Source: Amphimedon queenslandica
Lineage: Eukaryota > Porifera > Demospongiae > Haplosclerida > Niphatidae
Assembly: GCF_000090795.2 (NCBI RefSeq)
Contig: NW_003546276.1
Span: forward strand, 434,356-465,516
Direction: 5' to 3'
DNA length: 31,161 nt
The notes below the pieces were generated by a model that had not been told where the DNA came from, did no database searches, and saw only the letters and a program-made list of their open reading frames with translations. A program made the translations under genes and the position numbers. This document shows, piece after piece, positions 1 through 10,432 of this stretch; the first letter of the stretch is position 1; every line of letters starts with the position of its first letter.

Positions 1-200
1 CCAGACTGACCTGTGGGCAAGGCAGAAGCTTGGACAAGATGGCTGGGCAAGACTGAGTGTCACTGTGTGTGAGACTGCCAGACTATCATTACTACAGGTG
101 TAACTAGTTGGTCAATGGAACTATACTGTCAGTCTGCGACTGTCACTGAGCCTGAGGAGTGAGGAAGAAGCTAAGAGAGCAAGAGCTATAGTAGCAGCAG
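1..200. other. unassigned flank
   Basis: No gene or repeat could be recognised. A plus-strand reading frame stays open from about 150 into the inverted duplication that starts at 201, but it has no recognisable motif. Confidence 0.3.
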
Positions 201-766
201 TAGTCTCGTCACGCCCCTTTGCTACCTGCGGAGAAAGGGTCTGGAGACACTCACGGTAAAAATGTGTGCTTCATGCAGAGAAATCCACATCCCAATCAGA
301 TTGCTCGAGCCACGTGTAGGACAAGTAGTCATGTGACTGAAGAGCTCTGTTTAAGACAAAAGAAGAAGAATGAGGACCAAATAAAGGCTGGCAGGAGCTT
401 GTAACACTCCCTGGACTTCTTTCTCAAAGTTTAAGAGAAACATTATTATGCTGCTTATTACAACGACGCCATCGCACTTATGACGTAATAATAATGTCAC
501 GTGTTTACAATAAAACGTCATCAATAAAAAGTAAATATTACAGCGCTCTGTAAAGAGCTGCTGCTCTCAAATCTGCAAGAGATGTCCAAGAGGCTTTATC
601 CTTGTCTTCTTTTAGCTGCAAAGCATCTCTTTCAGCTGTTTTGACTGATCTGGTCTCCTCTGTCACATGATATGGAGCCAACCACGTGGTTTCCTTTGCA
701 CACATTTTTACTGTGAGTGTCTCCAGACCCTTCCTCCGCAGGTAGCGAAGGGGCGGGGCGAGACTA
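201..766. repeat. inverted duplication with ~67-bp arms and longer degraded homology
   Basis: The arm at 201-268 matches the reverse complement of 699-766 with only a handful of differences. Weaker similarity continues inward on both sides (a shared HVTEE-type stretch when translated), so the original duplicated segment was about 200 bp per arm with a diverged spacer between. Over the best-conserved 20 codons both arms read in the same frame, and three of the five differences are third-position synonymous changes (aga/agg, acg/aca, gct/gca). It could be a foldback transposon or an inverted duplication of an exon; the coding-like substitution pattern favours a coding origin. Confidence 0.7.
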
Positions 767-780
767 TAGCAGCAGCAATT
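538..780 (-). pseudogene. coding-like segment of unknown family
   Basis: The minus strand is open from just inside the stop at 781-783 to a TAA at 538-540, about 80 codons. The part after the Met at 703-705 is 55 codons, rich in Lys, Glu and Asp and looking like an amphipathic helix (for example AERDALQLKEDKDKASW). The upstream part lies in the right arm of the inverted duplication and is paralleled by the same frame in the left arm. I do not recognise the family. It may be the terminal exon of a host gene or a piece of a mobile element. There is no ribosomal, zinc-finger or transposase motif, and no clear splice acceptor was established. Confidence 0.35.
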
Positions 781-1764
781 TTATTCAAGTTATGAATTAT
801 GATGTCATATTATTATTAATTATAAAAATTATCAAGTCTCAAGTGGGACTTAATCACCTATCTCTTTGACATATAGAAAGTGATTTGTCTTCCAAGCTCA
901 GGGTCTGCTTAGACAAGGTAGTCATAAAGTTTGCTGATTCTCACAAGAACTCTAGAGTACTCCCACAGTGTTCATCCTCCTCAACCTCAGAGTCGAGTTT
1001 CCTCCTCCATTTTTGCTATTTCTTGTTAACCGGCTTTATTAAAAGCCACCATATCACAAAAAGATCTCTCCTGATTACCTGATTACAATAACATAATAAT
1101 AATTGTGTATGCATGTCAGATAATGCAAAATCTCTATAATTTGGGCAGCAAAAGGGGCTTAGCCAAGTTTTTGGTGAGCTTTACGTGCCCAATCTTTTCT
1201 CCTTGCATGACGTTCTTTCAATGTCTGCCTACGCTCATGCACAGGCAGTTATCTTCTCTGAGGAAAGAGATCAATCAGCAGCAACTTTGGTCAGCCTATC
1301 AGCAATATGTTCCCAGTGTGACATTCTGGCATTTCTTCTGTTACAAGTATTTTACTAGACAGCTACCAAGACCCATTCATAAAGTCAACAGTCATGGTTA
1401 AGTAACCATGAATGGCTACGCTTCTCCAGATATCTGTCGTTAAACCTACATGGTCACACTCGGAGATTAGGCTATCCTTTTTACTTCATAGACACGACGG
1501 CACACTATAGTGATGTGTGCGTGACGGAATACTACACTACACCTTGGCTCAACATAGCTTATCAGGTTGTTAAAGCCAACACCATCAACTAGACTAATTG
1601 GTCAAAGGTCCCTTGCCAACATTTTTACAATTAATTTAGTAATTTTCTTCGATCTATTTTTACAGCATTTCTTTGGAGCAACAAATCGATCTATACTATT
1701 ACTGTGGGCCTTTCATTTCTGTCTCCTTGACACAGGTGAGGATGTAGGGAAAGCATATGGCTCT
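781..1764. other. no supported gene
   Basis: No recognisable domain. On the minus strand at about 1150-1340 two overlapping frames look faintly coding (motifs such as MSHWEHIADRL and an Arg/Lys-rich ERRQTLKERHARRKDW) but are separated by frameshifts and stops, consistent with an unidentified decayed gene. Confidence 0.3.
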
Positions 1765-1865
1765 TCATAGACAGTGGTATGGTACAACAGTCTTGCAGTT
1801 CTTACACTTGACCTTTTTAGGATCAATCTTTTGAAAATGATCCAAAACTGGGCTTCTGAAAGATA
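1765..1865 (-). pseudogene. BED-type zinc-finger relic (hAT transposase N-terminus)
   Basis: The minus strand encodes SPVLDHFQKIDPKKVKCKNC followed by KTVVPYH and then a stop. This is the usual start of a BED finger: a hydrophobic-D-H-F segment, then K-V-K-C-x2-C. The second half of the finger (the His/His or His/Cys pair) is missing, because the frame ends a few residues after the Cys pair. BED fingers are the N-terminal DNA-binding domain of many hAT transposases and host genes derived from them. No catalytic hAT sequence was found nearby, so this is an isolated fragment. A sequence resembling a hAT terminus (TAGAGATGGGCAAT) lies at 2242-2255, but no partner end was found. Confidence 0.5.
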
Positions 1866-1953
1866 AAGAACAACTTGCAATTGTCACAGCAGCCAGTAGT
1901 TGCCATAGTAGCTGATAGCTGCCAGTAAGTAAACAGAGAAGACCAGGTAACAC

Positions 1954-2786
1954 ATGGTAGGCATGGCTATTAATAAAAGATAATTATTGCAATATCCATT
2001 AATAATTTTATGATGGAAATAGCTCAACTAACAAAGGGTATTCGCATATTGCTGTAAACATACAAATATTTGAATATCTTCTTATTCATTTCAGCCCTAG
2101 TCAAACTTTATTAAACTATGAGAATATTTGTTCCTAACTTGCTAAATTACGTGTAGTTCCATCTACAGTATTTATGATTACATTTAGCATGCTAATAAAA
2201 GCCATTCAGGTCAAAACTTATTAGCAAAGCAATCTTGTGCATAGAGATGGGCAATATCATAAAAATTACTGACAGTTATCATAAGCAAAATTATCATGAT
2301 TATCACGATTATTATGAATAATAATGATTATGTCATGATACATGAAATAATCAAATTTACTGATCATGTTAACTTGTTAAGCGATACTTAGGTTAAATAG
2401 GCAGTTTTATTGTACTGTAATTCCTTGTCAAAACACCTAGGCCCTAGACGTTTAAATGAAGTAGGCCTTTATACAAGGTGAACATTTATAACCAAAAAAA
2501 ATCCTTACCATCATGATTCAATAGACATACCCACAAAAAATGGTGGCTCAGGTGTTTCAAAAGGAAAGCGTAATCACTATACATCACGTGTAGAAGACAG
2601 TTTGGACTGCTGTAATCAGTAAAGAGCTCCATACAGAAGTAGAAGATGACACCAAGAAAAAAAATCTTACTAAAATCTTGAATAATCTGATCAGGTGAGA
2701 TAAGGTGAGGTAAGGTGACATTAGAATTAAGAACAACCTTATAAGATTTTATTTGGATTTAGTCAGATCGATCTTAGCTATCATAT
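1954..2786. other. AT-rich non-coding
   Basis: No gene seen. 2260-2360 is a run of ATTAT/ATCAT-type low-complexity sequence directly after a hAT-like terminus at 2242-2255. Confidence 0.4.
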
Positions 2787-2935
2787 ACAGGCATAGCCTT
2801 ACTTAAGATCTTACAAGAATCATCTTTACAGGCTTTATCTTACTTAAGATCTTACATGAATTATCTTAAAAATTCACTGATAAGGTTTACAGGCCGGATC
2901 TTACTTAAGATCTTACAAGAATTATCTTACAATAT
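2787..2935. repeat. three-copy tandem repeat with a palindromic core
   Basis: Three units begin with ACAGGC at 2787, 2828 and 2889. Each contains CTTACTTAAGATCTTACA followed by a GAATTATCTT-like segment. The core TAAGATCTTA is a 10-base perfect palindrome present once per unit. Units are 41, about 61 and about 47 bp because the tails differ. No coding frame runs through them. Confidence 0.75.
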
Positions 2936-4424
2936 CACTTTATCTAAGGTAACACAATGAAGATACTCAAAATTATATAAATATACATAGCATCAACTGG
3001 TCTATAAGTATGTAAATATTGTAAATCAAAAGTTAGTATGCAAATACATAGCAAAAGTTCAATTCATTCCTTCCAGTCTTAGAATAAACAGATGAAGTTG
3101 CAAAAGTTAACTGCTATAGAGAGACTAAGATCTCATATTTTGTCATTTACCCACAATGCATGACTCTCTTGCCACTTACAAAGAGAAGCACCTTCTATAC
3201 TGATTCAAATGAGATGAAACATAAATGACAATTTACTTTGGCAAACTTGACCATAAAAAGATTTGGCCATTGGGAATTACTGGATATAAGTTGAAACAAG
3301 AGGAGCTGAATAACCCCTGAAACATTTTCTAACTGTAGATCTACTGCATCAAAAAGTTTTTATTCAATTACCTTATCATTTTTTGCATTACAGTTAAGTA
3401 CTTCTATGCATAGTCTACCAAGTCACCTAATTCTTCTAAAACTACAGAGTAATATTGCTTACAGATAACACTAAGAACTTCAAAACAAAAACCAGACGAT
3501 TCACAATGTTATCAAACTGTAATGACCAATTGACCAGTATGGCTATAGTACATGTGAGCAGATCTGAGTCAGGTACCTTAATGCAATTACGAAAAAGACA
3601 ATAAGGCTTCTATGTATCAATTCATTTTACTACTACTTGAGGTAGGTGAATGCTCTAGCATAATGTCTGACTCCTGTACCTCATTTTGTGACATTGCTAC
3701 CTTTTTGACAATAGATAGTTCTTGAAATACAGTAGATTTTCTTAATAAAACAGTTCTTTGTCCTCAATTTTATGTGCCAACAATACATTTCTTGAAGAAG
3801 CTGGCAAAGGACAAAGCATGGAAAATGGATCACGAAATAATGTACCACCAAAAATCTCTCCACTGCAAAACACATTCTTTCGCTTTCCATTTATCTACTG
3901 ATGCCATACGAGTGTCTTTTGTCTGTGCCACCATGTGATATGTCTGCACCAAATCTGTCATTAACCTTTTCAAGAGCAGCTTCTTTGTGTACAATCCAGG
4001 CAAACAAAGGGCAAATGTCTCCTTCATGGGGATGTCTGAAGCCTCCAAGTAGGATTTCAGTAATTCAAAAATGTAATTAACCAACATAACTTTTTGATTA
4101 GTTATAGAATGTAATGTATTAATAACTGATATCACACATGGATCATTATGATTATTGTTATTATTGTCATTATTGTTGCTGTTAGCATTGTTATTGATGT
4201 ACTGTATTATGATTTGTACAAACTAGTTATTATTAAGTGTATAGTTATTATTAACTGTTAAGTTATTAGTAGTTATTGTTATCACTATTATATATACACC
4301 ACACTGTCAACTTTTATTCATGCAATTGTGATTATAACATAACTCTTCAACTGCCAAAGAACCCTGCCGTATAGCTGCCTCAAAGACTCCCAATCCCAGA
4401 CATAACAAGATATAACAATTGGCA
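2936..4424. other. non-coding with one unrecognised minus-strand frame
   Basis: A 101-codon minus-strand frame at 3830-4135, with a shifted 69-codon frame at 3681-3890, has no motif I recognise and may be chance or an old relic. 4140-4280 is GTT/ATT-rich simple sequence. 4306-4417 directly precedes the gypsy gag; it ends in ATAACA followed by a TGGC-type sequence, as a retrotransposon LTR end and primer-binding site would, but no matching 3' LTR was found. Confidence 0.3.
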
Positions 4425-5388
4425 ATGAGAATGGCTGCAATTGGAGCCATTGGAGAGTTTGACAGCTTGATGGAAGACTGGGAGAGTTACATTGAGAGAG
4501 TGGAGTTCTACATGACAGCCAATGGCATAACTGACAAAGCAAAGAAGCAGGCGACTTTCTTCTCGATCTGTGTGTGGTGTCAAAACTAACCACACAATAA
4601 GGAATATTGCATCTCCAACACCACCAGGTTTAATTGCTTACGATGACATACTAGTGCTGGCTCAACGACACTTCTGTTCAATGCCTGATGTAACTGTCCA
4701 GCAGTATACATTCAACTCCCGTGTAAGAAGGAAAGAAGAGTCAGTGGCTAAGTTTGTAGAGGAGCTGAGACACATGGCTCTATCATTGTGAGTACAATGA
4801 TTCTCTAAACAATATGTTACGAGGCCGTCTTATCTGTGGCATTAATAATAAACAAATGCAAGGTCGCTTACTAGCCAAGAAGAAGACAATGTTTGAGGAT
4901 GCACTGAAGCTAGAACTAGCAATGGAGAAGTTGATACAGATGCAAAGGACCTTACAAGTGACCTAGAACCACAACCAGTACACAACGTGCATAATAGATA
5001 CAGACCCAGCACAAAACAGGGACACAGAGAAAGAGAAGGGCCTCAAAGGAACTGCTACAGGTGTGGTGGAAAGCATTCTCCAGACTTGTGTTATTTCAAA
5101 GAAGCTGAGGGTCATGCATGCCACAAGAAAGGCCATATTGCACGAGCATGTAAGACTAACTCTGAGTGTTACAGAAAGAGAGGTCAACTGAAACCAAAAA
5201 AAAGAAATTTTGCTAAGCAAACGAACAATATTGAAGAAGACGACGAGAAACCAGATGATGTTCACAACATGTTCATGGTAAAGAAAGATCATAAAAATCC
5301 AATAGTAGTAGAACTGACAGTTGAAAAGGAGAAACTAAGATGGAAGTCGATACAGGAGCAGCACTGCAGCTCATTAGTGAAGCTGTAA
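4425..5388 (+). pseudogene. Ty3/gypsy gag polyprotein, frameshifted
   Basis: Gag coats the retrotransposon RNA in virus-like particles. The Met at 4425 starts a capsid-like segment (MEDWESYIERVEFYM). The frame breaks near 4570, resumes with a capsid segment (YDDILVLAQRHFC, FNSRVRRKEESVAKFVEELRHMA), breaks again at a stop near 4789, and continues with LRGRLICGIN. From 4987 the nucleocapsid carries zinc knuckles: CYRCGGKHSPDLC is intact, but the second knuckle has Gly at 5110-5112 where the first Cys is expected (GHACHKKGHIARAC). The layout is that of gypsy elements abundant in invertebrates. At least three frame breaks make it non-functional. The 35 bases at 4433-4467 recur at 7768-7802. Confidence 0.85.
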
Positions 5389-5525
5389 ACAGGAAAACAT
5401 AGAAGAATCATAAAGCACCTCATCAGCAACCGACAAAGACAAAGCTAAAGACGTATACAGGAGAAGAAGTACCAGTACTAGGGGCCATCAAAGTTGAATT
5501 TACTCATGGCTCAGAAAACAAACTA
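5335..5525 (+). pseudogene. gypsy aspartic protease relic
   Basis: The retroviral-type aspartic protease that would cut Gag-Pol lies in a different frame from the nucleocapsid. Its catalytic motif VDTGA is at 5346-5360, preceded by Met-Glu and followed by ALQLISEAV. Further on, a flap-like stretch (YTGEEVPVLG, about 5455-5484) and a C-terminal segment (LLSLVIVKGEGPSL) lead into the reverse transcriptase. Stops and frame changes separate it from both neighbours. The catalytic Asp is kept; the domain as a whole is not readable as one frame. Confidence 0.75.
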
Positions 5526-6485
5526 TTGTCACTTGTCATTGTGAAAGGTGAGGGACCTAGTTTACGGAGGAGGAATTGGTCGATGCTGTTAAAGCTTGAT
5601 TGGCAAGCAATACACAGTATGGTGAGAGCTGACTTAGCAGACTGCCTCTCAGCTATTTCAGATAACCACAGTAGTTTGTTTAAAAAGGGCCTGGGTACCA
5701 TCCAAGGGGAGACAGCAAAGCTTCACACAAACCGACAGATACATCTTAGGTTCTGTAAACCACGACCAGTTCCTTTCTCAATAAGAGAAAAGGTTGAAGT
5801 GGAGCTGGAGAGACTGGAAAGAGAAGGTATCGTTAGAAAGCACCAATTTTCAAAATGGGCAGCATCGATTGTACCAGTGCTAAAGGATAACGGTGCAGTA
5901 ATAGTGTGTGGAGAGTATAAGGTGACTGCTAACCAAGCTGTTATAGTAGACACACACCCGATTTTAAGAATTGAAGATATATTTGCAAGAATTGAAGATA
6001 TATTTGCAAAGATGGCTGGAGGTACTCTTTACATGAAACTAGAACTTTCTCACGCTTACCTACAGCTACAATTAGATGATGCTGCTAAAGAATACCTTGT
6101 TATTAATACTCAAAGAGGGTTATATGAAAACACTCAATTGCCTTTTGGTGTATCATCTGCACCCGCCATGTTCCAAAGAACAATGGAGAGTATTCTCCAA
6201 GGGTTAGACCAAGTCGCAGTGTACATCGATGATATCATAGGAAGGTCTGAGGAAGAGCATCTCAAAGTGCTAGATGAAATTTTCAGAGACTCAAGAAAGG
6301 TGGAATGAGATTAAAGAAGTCAGAGTGTGCCTTTCTATCACAGAGTGTAAAATATTTAGAACACAAGATCTCTAAAGGATTACAGCCCACTGAGGATACA
6401 GTGAGGGCTATCACACATGCACCTAAACCTAATAATGTTTCTCAATGAAAAGCATTTTTGAGTCTCGTGAATTATTATCATTAAT
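5526..6485 (+). pseudogene. Ty3/gypsy reverse transcriptase
   Basis: RNA-dependent DNA polymerase of the gypsy element. Motifs in order: RPVPFSIREKVEVELERLE, a GEYKVTAN segment (normally GDYKVT), the motif A region KLELSHAYLQL, LPFGVSSAPAMFQRTME, and the catalytic box YIDDI at 6222-6236. The motif A catalytic Asp is Glu (codon 6042-6044). A 21-bp tandem duplication (5966-5986 and 5987-6007) inserts seven extra residues (RIEDIFA repeated). The frame breaks near 6297 and resumes with the thumb/connection region (LSVKYLEH-type, then FLSLVNYYH), with stops, up to the insertion at 6530. The order gag-PR-RT-RNase H and the sequence style mark it as Ty3/gypsy, not Ty1/copia. Confidence 0.92.
5966..6007 (+). 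repeat. 21-bp in-frame tandem duplication inside the RT
   Basis: Two perfect 21-base copies (5966-5986, 5987-6007) starting AAGAATTGAAG. The second is in frame and adds seven residues just before motif A. It lies in a region that does not normally vary in length in gypsy RTs. Confidence 0.9.
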
Positions 6486-6529
6486 TTATGCCTAATTTGT
6501 CTACAGTATTATCACCCCTCTGTAAGCTA

Positions 6530-7295
6530 TGTAAACGTTATAACACCCCTGCTAGGGATACATTGCATTTGTATGACCAAGCCCCAGGACCGCAGGCCCA
6601 AGGGCGATGTCATACAAATGCAATAAATCCCGCAGTTATCAACATATGTTATCAACATACTTGTGTAGTAATGAGTGGGCGCATCAAAGGTGAGCGTCAA
6701 TGCACATGCTCAGTAGCACCACACTTCATGGTAAAATTGTAGCAATGGAGGACAGGAGGCTCAGAAAAAAATACTTTTATCAACTGATTCAGGCTTTAGG
6801 TTGACATATTCTTACTATTTTCAGGTTATAATGTCTGGAAGAGGTCAAGAACAGAGATCCTGTGCTTGCTGACCAGCCAGGTATCAATTTCACCGTTCAC
6901 TGGCCATCTTAATTTAGTATTGAGGCTTAGTAAACTATTGATTTCAACACGGAAGGAGAGCAGTGAAACTCTACCTGCATGGATTATTGGTCTATGAATC
7001 AATCTAAAGTTTTCTGCACTCTGGAGACTCACAATTGTTCCAAATTTGTACCCACTGTCGGTTCCCGCAGGCCACTGAGCCTAGGCCACACTTCATTGCA
7101 AGCTTTATTGACAGTTGACTTTCAGCTTATAATACCTGTACTTTCTTATCTTTTATTTTAACAGATTTTTGCTGTCAACCCACAGGGATACAAATAAAAC
7201 AACAGGGAGTGCTACAAATGTAACCTGTGTTACACCACATTTGTAACTACTGGCGGTGCATTTGATACGCCCACTCACTATTATACAATACAGGT
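6530..7295. mobile_element. composite insertion splitting the gypsy pol gene
   Basis: Gypsy homology stops after SPLCKL (CTA at 6527-6529) and resumes at about 7296 with KVPWTW. The insert contains an inverted repeat of about 26 bp (6665-6690 against 7260-7286, core GAGTGGGCGCATCAAA). At its left edge is a separate hairpin whose arms 6562-6577 and 6609-6624 are perfect 16-base complements with a 31-base loop; similarity of the arms extends outward to about 6537 and 6648. This may be one foldback element or two nested MITEs. No transposase reading frame is present and I could not fix a target-site duplication, so the superfamily is open. Confidence 0.7.
6562..6624. repeat. hairpin with 16-bp perfect stem
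   Basis: ATTGCATTTGTATGAC at 6562-6577 is the exact reverse complement of 6609-6624; the 31-base loop is GC-richer than its surroundings. Confidence 0.9.
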
Positions 7296-7767
7296 TAAAG
7301 TCCCATGGACCTGGGGTTGACAACAACAGCAAGCATTTGAAGAAGCTAAATCATGTTAAAATCTCCTAAACTACTCACTCCTTACGATATAGAGAAGCCT
7401 TTAGTATTGCCTTGCAATGCCTCTCCAGTAAGAGTTGGAGCAGTACTAGCTCATCAGACAAAGGATGGTAGTGACAGACCAATTGGATATGCGTCCAGAG
7501 CTATAACAACAACAGAACAAATGTACGCACAGATTGATAAAGAAGCCTTAGCTATAGTGTATGGAATAAAGCGTTGTTATCAATATCGTAATCATATTAT
7601 TCATACTGACCATAAACCTCTAATGTATCTGTTTAATGAGAATAGGTCCATTCCTGCTACAGCATCTGCTCGTATACAACGATGGGCTTTAACTATCAGT
7701 GGATATACCTATCAGATTCGGCATCGTACTGGTACCAAACTTGGTAATCCTGATGGATTCAGCAGGC
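7296..7767 (+). pseudogene. gypsy RNase H domain
   Basis: Continuation of the gypsy pol after the insertion. From 7353 the frame is open: TPYDIEKPLVLPCNASP, GAVLAHQ, RPIGYASRAITTTEQMYAQ, IDKEALAIVYGIKR, HTDHKPLMYLF, then RIQRWALTISGYTYQIRH and NPDGFSR. This is the standard gypsy RNase H. The first catalytic Asp (CDASP in relatives) is Asn here (codon 7416-7418). A frameshift and a stop lie between 7300 and 7353. After the conserved DGFSR motif gypsy homology stops; there is no linker, HHCC zinc-binding domain or integrase, so the 3' half of the element is gone. Confidence 0.92.
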
Positions 7768-7802
7768 GGCTGCAATTGGAGCCATTGGAGAGTTTAACAG
7801 CT
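7768..7802 (+). repeat. 35-bp copy of the gag start fused to the RNase H end
   Basis: 34 of 35 bases equal 4433-4467 in the gypsy gag (difference at 4461/7796). It follows the last RNase H codon directly and is read in a different frame from gag. Homology to gag ends abruptly at 7803. Confidence 0.9.
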
Positions 7803-7879
7803 ATGATATATGTTAGGGTGGGGCCAAACAAGGGCACATGCCCAGTCGATCACCTGCATATTCCACCACGTTGCACACA

Positions 7880-9910
7880 ATGGCTAAAGCAGGAATGTAA
7901 AAGGAGCCTGGAAAAGAGAATGTTCCTCTAGAGAAAAAACGGCGACTGTCCTTATCTTTGTCAAAACAATTTAAAGTAGCAACAGAACAAGAGTTAGAAG
8001 ACTTGTTTACTACCAAGATGCCAATAAACACAGACAAGGGCGTATCTAAGGGTGAGCCTGGGTGGGCATTTGCCCGACCAACTCAGCAGAAGTAAAAAAA
8101 ATTCTTTGATATATTAGTCCTTTTAAAAGTATTACTCACTTTATTATGATGAAAGCAATGAGACAAGACTAGCATAGCTAATAGTTTTAGTCAGTGTAAA
8201 TGTGATGATAACATGTAGAGACTTCCATATTTCCATTTGGGCATTTGGGCTGCCATTATATTTTTTAAACAATAACTACTATTAACCAATCTGTTATTAG
8301 ACTATCTATTCACTTTAATATTAAATTAATCGAGTGAAAAATGGCTAAGAAACTGTGCTGAGTCTTTTTTAATGTCTTCCCAAGGCCAGTCTACTACAAA
8401 AGAAAATATAAGCATTTAGAGTGGTGCTGAGGGTGCTTGAGCACCACCATTAGCCTGAAGCATCAACATTTCTTTCTTCTGCTTCTTTAAGCTCTAGTGT
8501 CTCATAATGCTGCTAATTGTCTTAAGAAAGTTATTCAACACACTTGACAATTATTTCAGCCTCAATTTCAGCAATTTCCAGTCCTTTAAAGGGCAATAGG
8601 AAGCACCAGAGTGCCTGAAATTACCGTAACTGCGCGAAAAGCTAAGCATGCATAGATAATTATTGCTAAAGGGCAAAAGACAAAATTTTAGTGCAGTAAA
8701 AAGGGGTGTGGTCAAAATCATGGCACGCTTTGCGTGCCACATTTTTTTCTTTCTATCCAACCAACTGTCACAGCTTAGATATGCCCCTGAACACAGAGGC
8801 TTGTACAAAGTGAGCAATTACTAACTTAACAAACTGGTTTCATGCGTATAATGAGAAGAATCCAGAGAACAAGTGTCCAGATGAAGTTCTACTTCCAACT
8901 TGTTCGGCGACAGTGTTAAGCAAATGGCTATGTGAGTACGTAACAGAGACCAGGTCACAGTCTGGGAAAAATACCCACCCACTACTATTCATTCTCTTTC
9001 ATCGGGCATCCTCCATCATATGAGGGTTTTAAATGCTTCTTAATCCCAATTTTTTGGATAGGAACAAACCTGAATTTCAGACATTTAATACTACAATTGA
9101 CAACTATTATAAGAAGTTTAGAGATGAAGTTGTTGGTGCTACATCAAAGCACATGGAATGTAGTACAAAGGAAGATGAAGATCTTTTATCAGCCTCAAAA
9201 GTATTAAATGTAACAACACCTTTAGGTATTTTACATGCAGTGTTTTTCTACAATGGTAAATGTTTTTGCTTACATGGAGGCCAGGACACCAAGATTTGAA
9301 GCTGACGCACCTTGAACGACTTAGACATCCAGATAATACATGTATCGAGATAACTCATCAAAGAATAGGAAAGGAGGCTTGCATGAATTACAATTAGGAC
9401 ATAAATTTGTCCCAGTAATTGCCAATCCAGATGCAGGTGCGAGATGCCATGTATTCTTGCTGGATAAATATATTAGTAAACTACCACTTGAAGCTGTGAA
9501 AAAGATCTCTTCTATTGTCGTCCATTAGATTCATCACCTCATGACAAACATTGGTCTTGCGCCATCTCCATTGGATGAAATATGCTACACAAAATGGTAT
9601 CTAACAAGTGTGTTGAAGCAGGTATAGGCGGTTCCAAGAGTATTCACAGTTTACGAGTATGTTCAATACAAAAACTGATTTACAAAATGACATCAAGCCT
9701 ATATGTGGTGTTCCAATGAATCCTCCTATTCAACCCACCAATCCTGCTCCAACAGCACTAGGGGCAAACTATTATAATTGCACTGTTAATATGTTTCAGG
9801 CTCCACTGCAGCATACTCCATAGTACTAGGAACCATAGAATTTTGGACCTCCGATTGATCCTTTTCATGGAATACAAAAAGGTGACCCAGACAAGAATGA
9901 GTCCAAGTAA
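7880..9910 (+). pseudogene. Crypton-type (DUF3504) tyrosine-recombinase relic
   Basis: Resembles the DUF3504 proteins (KIAA1958, QRICH1, ZMYM group), which descend from Crypton transposon tyrosine recombinases. From the Met at 7880: a basic N-terminus (KKRRLSLSLSKQF), an EQELEDLFTTKMP segment, then after the hAT-like insertion WFHAYNEKNPENKCPDEVLL and VLSKWLCEYVTETRSQSG. Next come NFLDRNKPEFQTF, KEDEDLL, TPLGILHAVFFYNGKCFCL and HSLR (9645-9656), a recombinase box. Downstream is a tail with NYYNCTVNMFQ and a stop at 9908-9910. The region between HSLR and a VYEY-type nucleophile box looks deleted. At least six frame changes or stops; inactive. Confidence 0.8.
8035..8789. mobile_element. non-autonomous hAT-like element, 755 bp
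   Basis: The ends are 16-bp inverted repeats: CAAGGGCGTATCTAAG at 8035-8050 and the complement of CAGGGGCATATCTAAG at 8774-8789 (14 of 16 equal). The element is flanked by an 8-bp direct repeat AACACAGA (8027-8034 and 8790-8797). CAGGGGC-type termini with 8-bp duplications are the signature of hAT transposons. Removing the element and one duplication rejoins the Crypton-type frame (a NTEACTK segment followed by NWFHAY, with one stop where a Trp is usual). No transposase is encoded. Internal hairpin TGGCACGC/GCGTGCCA near 8719-8737. Confidence 0.9.
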
Positions 9911-10133
9911 ACTTTCAGACAGTGTAGCTGACTGCTTCCATTCAATCACTTACATTTAATCTTTTCTCTTCATTTATTATTGAGTTATTCATATTAAAAA
10001 ATCATTTTGTCACAAAATCACATCTCACAATGTTTATATAAGCTAAACCACAATACATTATATAAAACCATGGTACATTATATCAGGGCTTTATGCACTA
10101 CTGCTAATTCCTTGATGTGTGGCTTCATCATAC
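9911..10133. other. non-coding
   Basis: AT-rich sequence between the Crypton relic and a MITE; nothing recognised. Confidence 0.4.
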
Positions 10134-10349
10134 TACCGTATAGCTGGAAAAGTTTGCAGGAATTATACTTTGCGATTTTGTACCCATATAGCTAATTTTA
10201 ATGTTTGTGGAATTTAATTTTGCTGGTGTAGGCGTGTACTGTTGATACACCCATTACTTATGATGCTTTGCGGAATTAAATTGTGTTTTTTTATGATGAA
10301 CAGCAAACAGCAAAATTAAATTCCAGCAAATATTTCCAGCTATACGGTA
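10134..10349. mobile_element. MITE with ACCGTATAGCTGGAAA ends
   Basis: TACCGTATAGCTGGAAA at 10134-10150 is the exact complement of 10333-10349; the similarity continues inward through TTTGC and GGAATT segments. Total length 216 bp, no open frame. TA or TAT neighbours both ends, so a TA target is likely but not proven. Confidence 0.8.
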
Positions 10350-10432
10350 TATAACAAGATATAACATATAAGATGCAAATAAACTTCATAAATCTTTTTG
10401 TAGTTAATTTGACTTTGAGATCAACGGAAACT

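Noticed and set aside
2242-2255. hAT terminus paired with the BED finger at 1765-1865
   Set aside because: Only one end is visible and no matching inverted end or 8-bp duplication was found.
4402-10366. Shared 16 bases ATAACAAGATATAACA (4402-4417 and 10351-10366) as the 5' and 3' LTR ends of the gypsy element
   Set aside because: The sequences before them do not match each other, and a 16-base AT-rich match can easily occur by chance in 31 kb.
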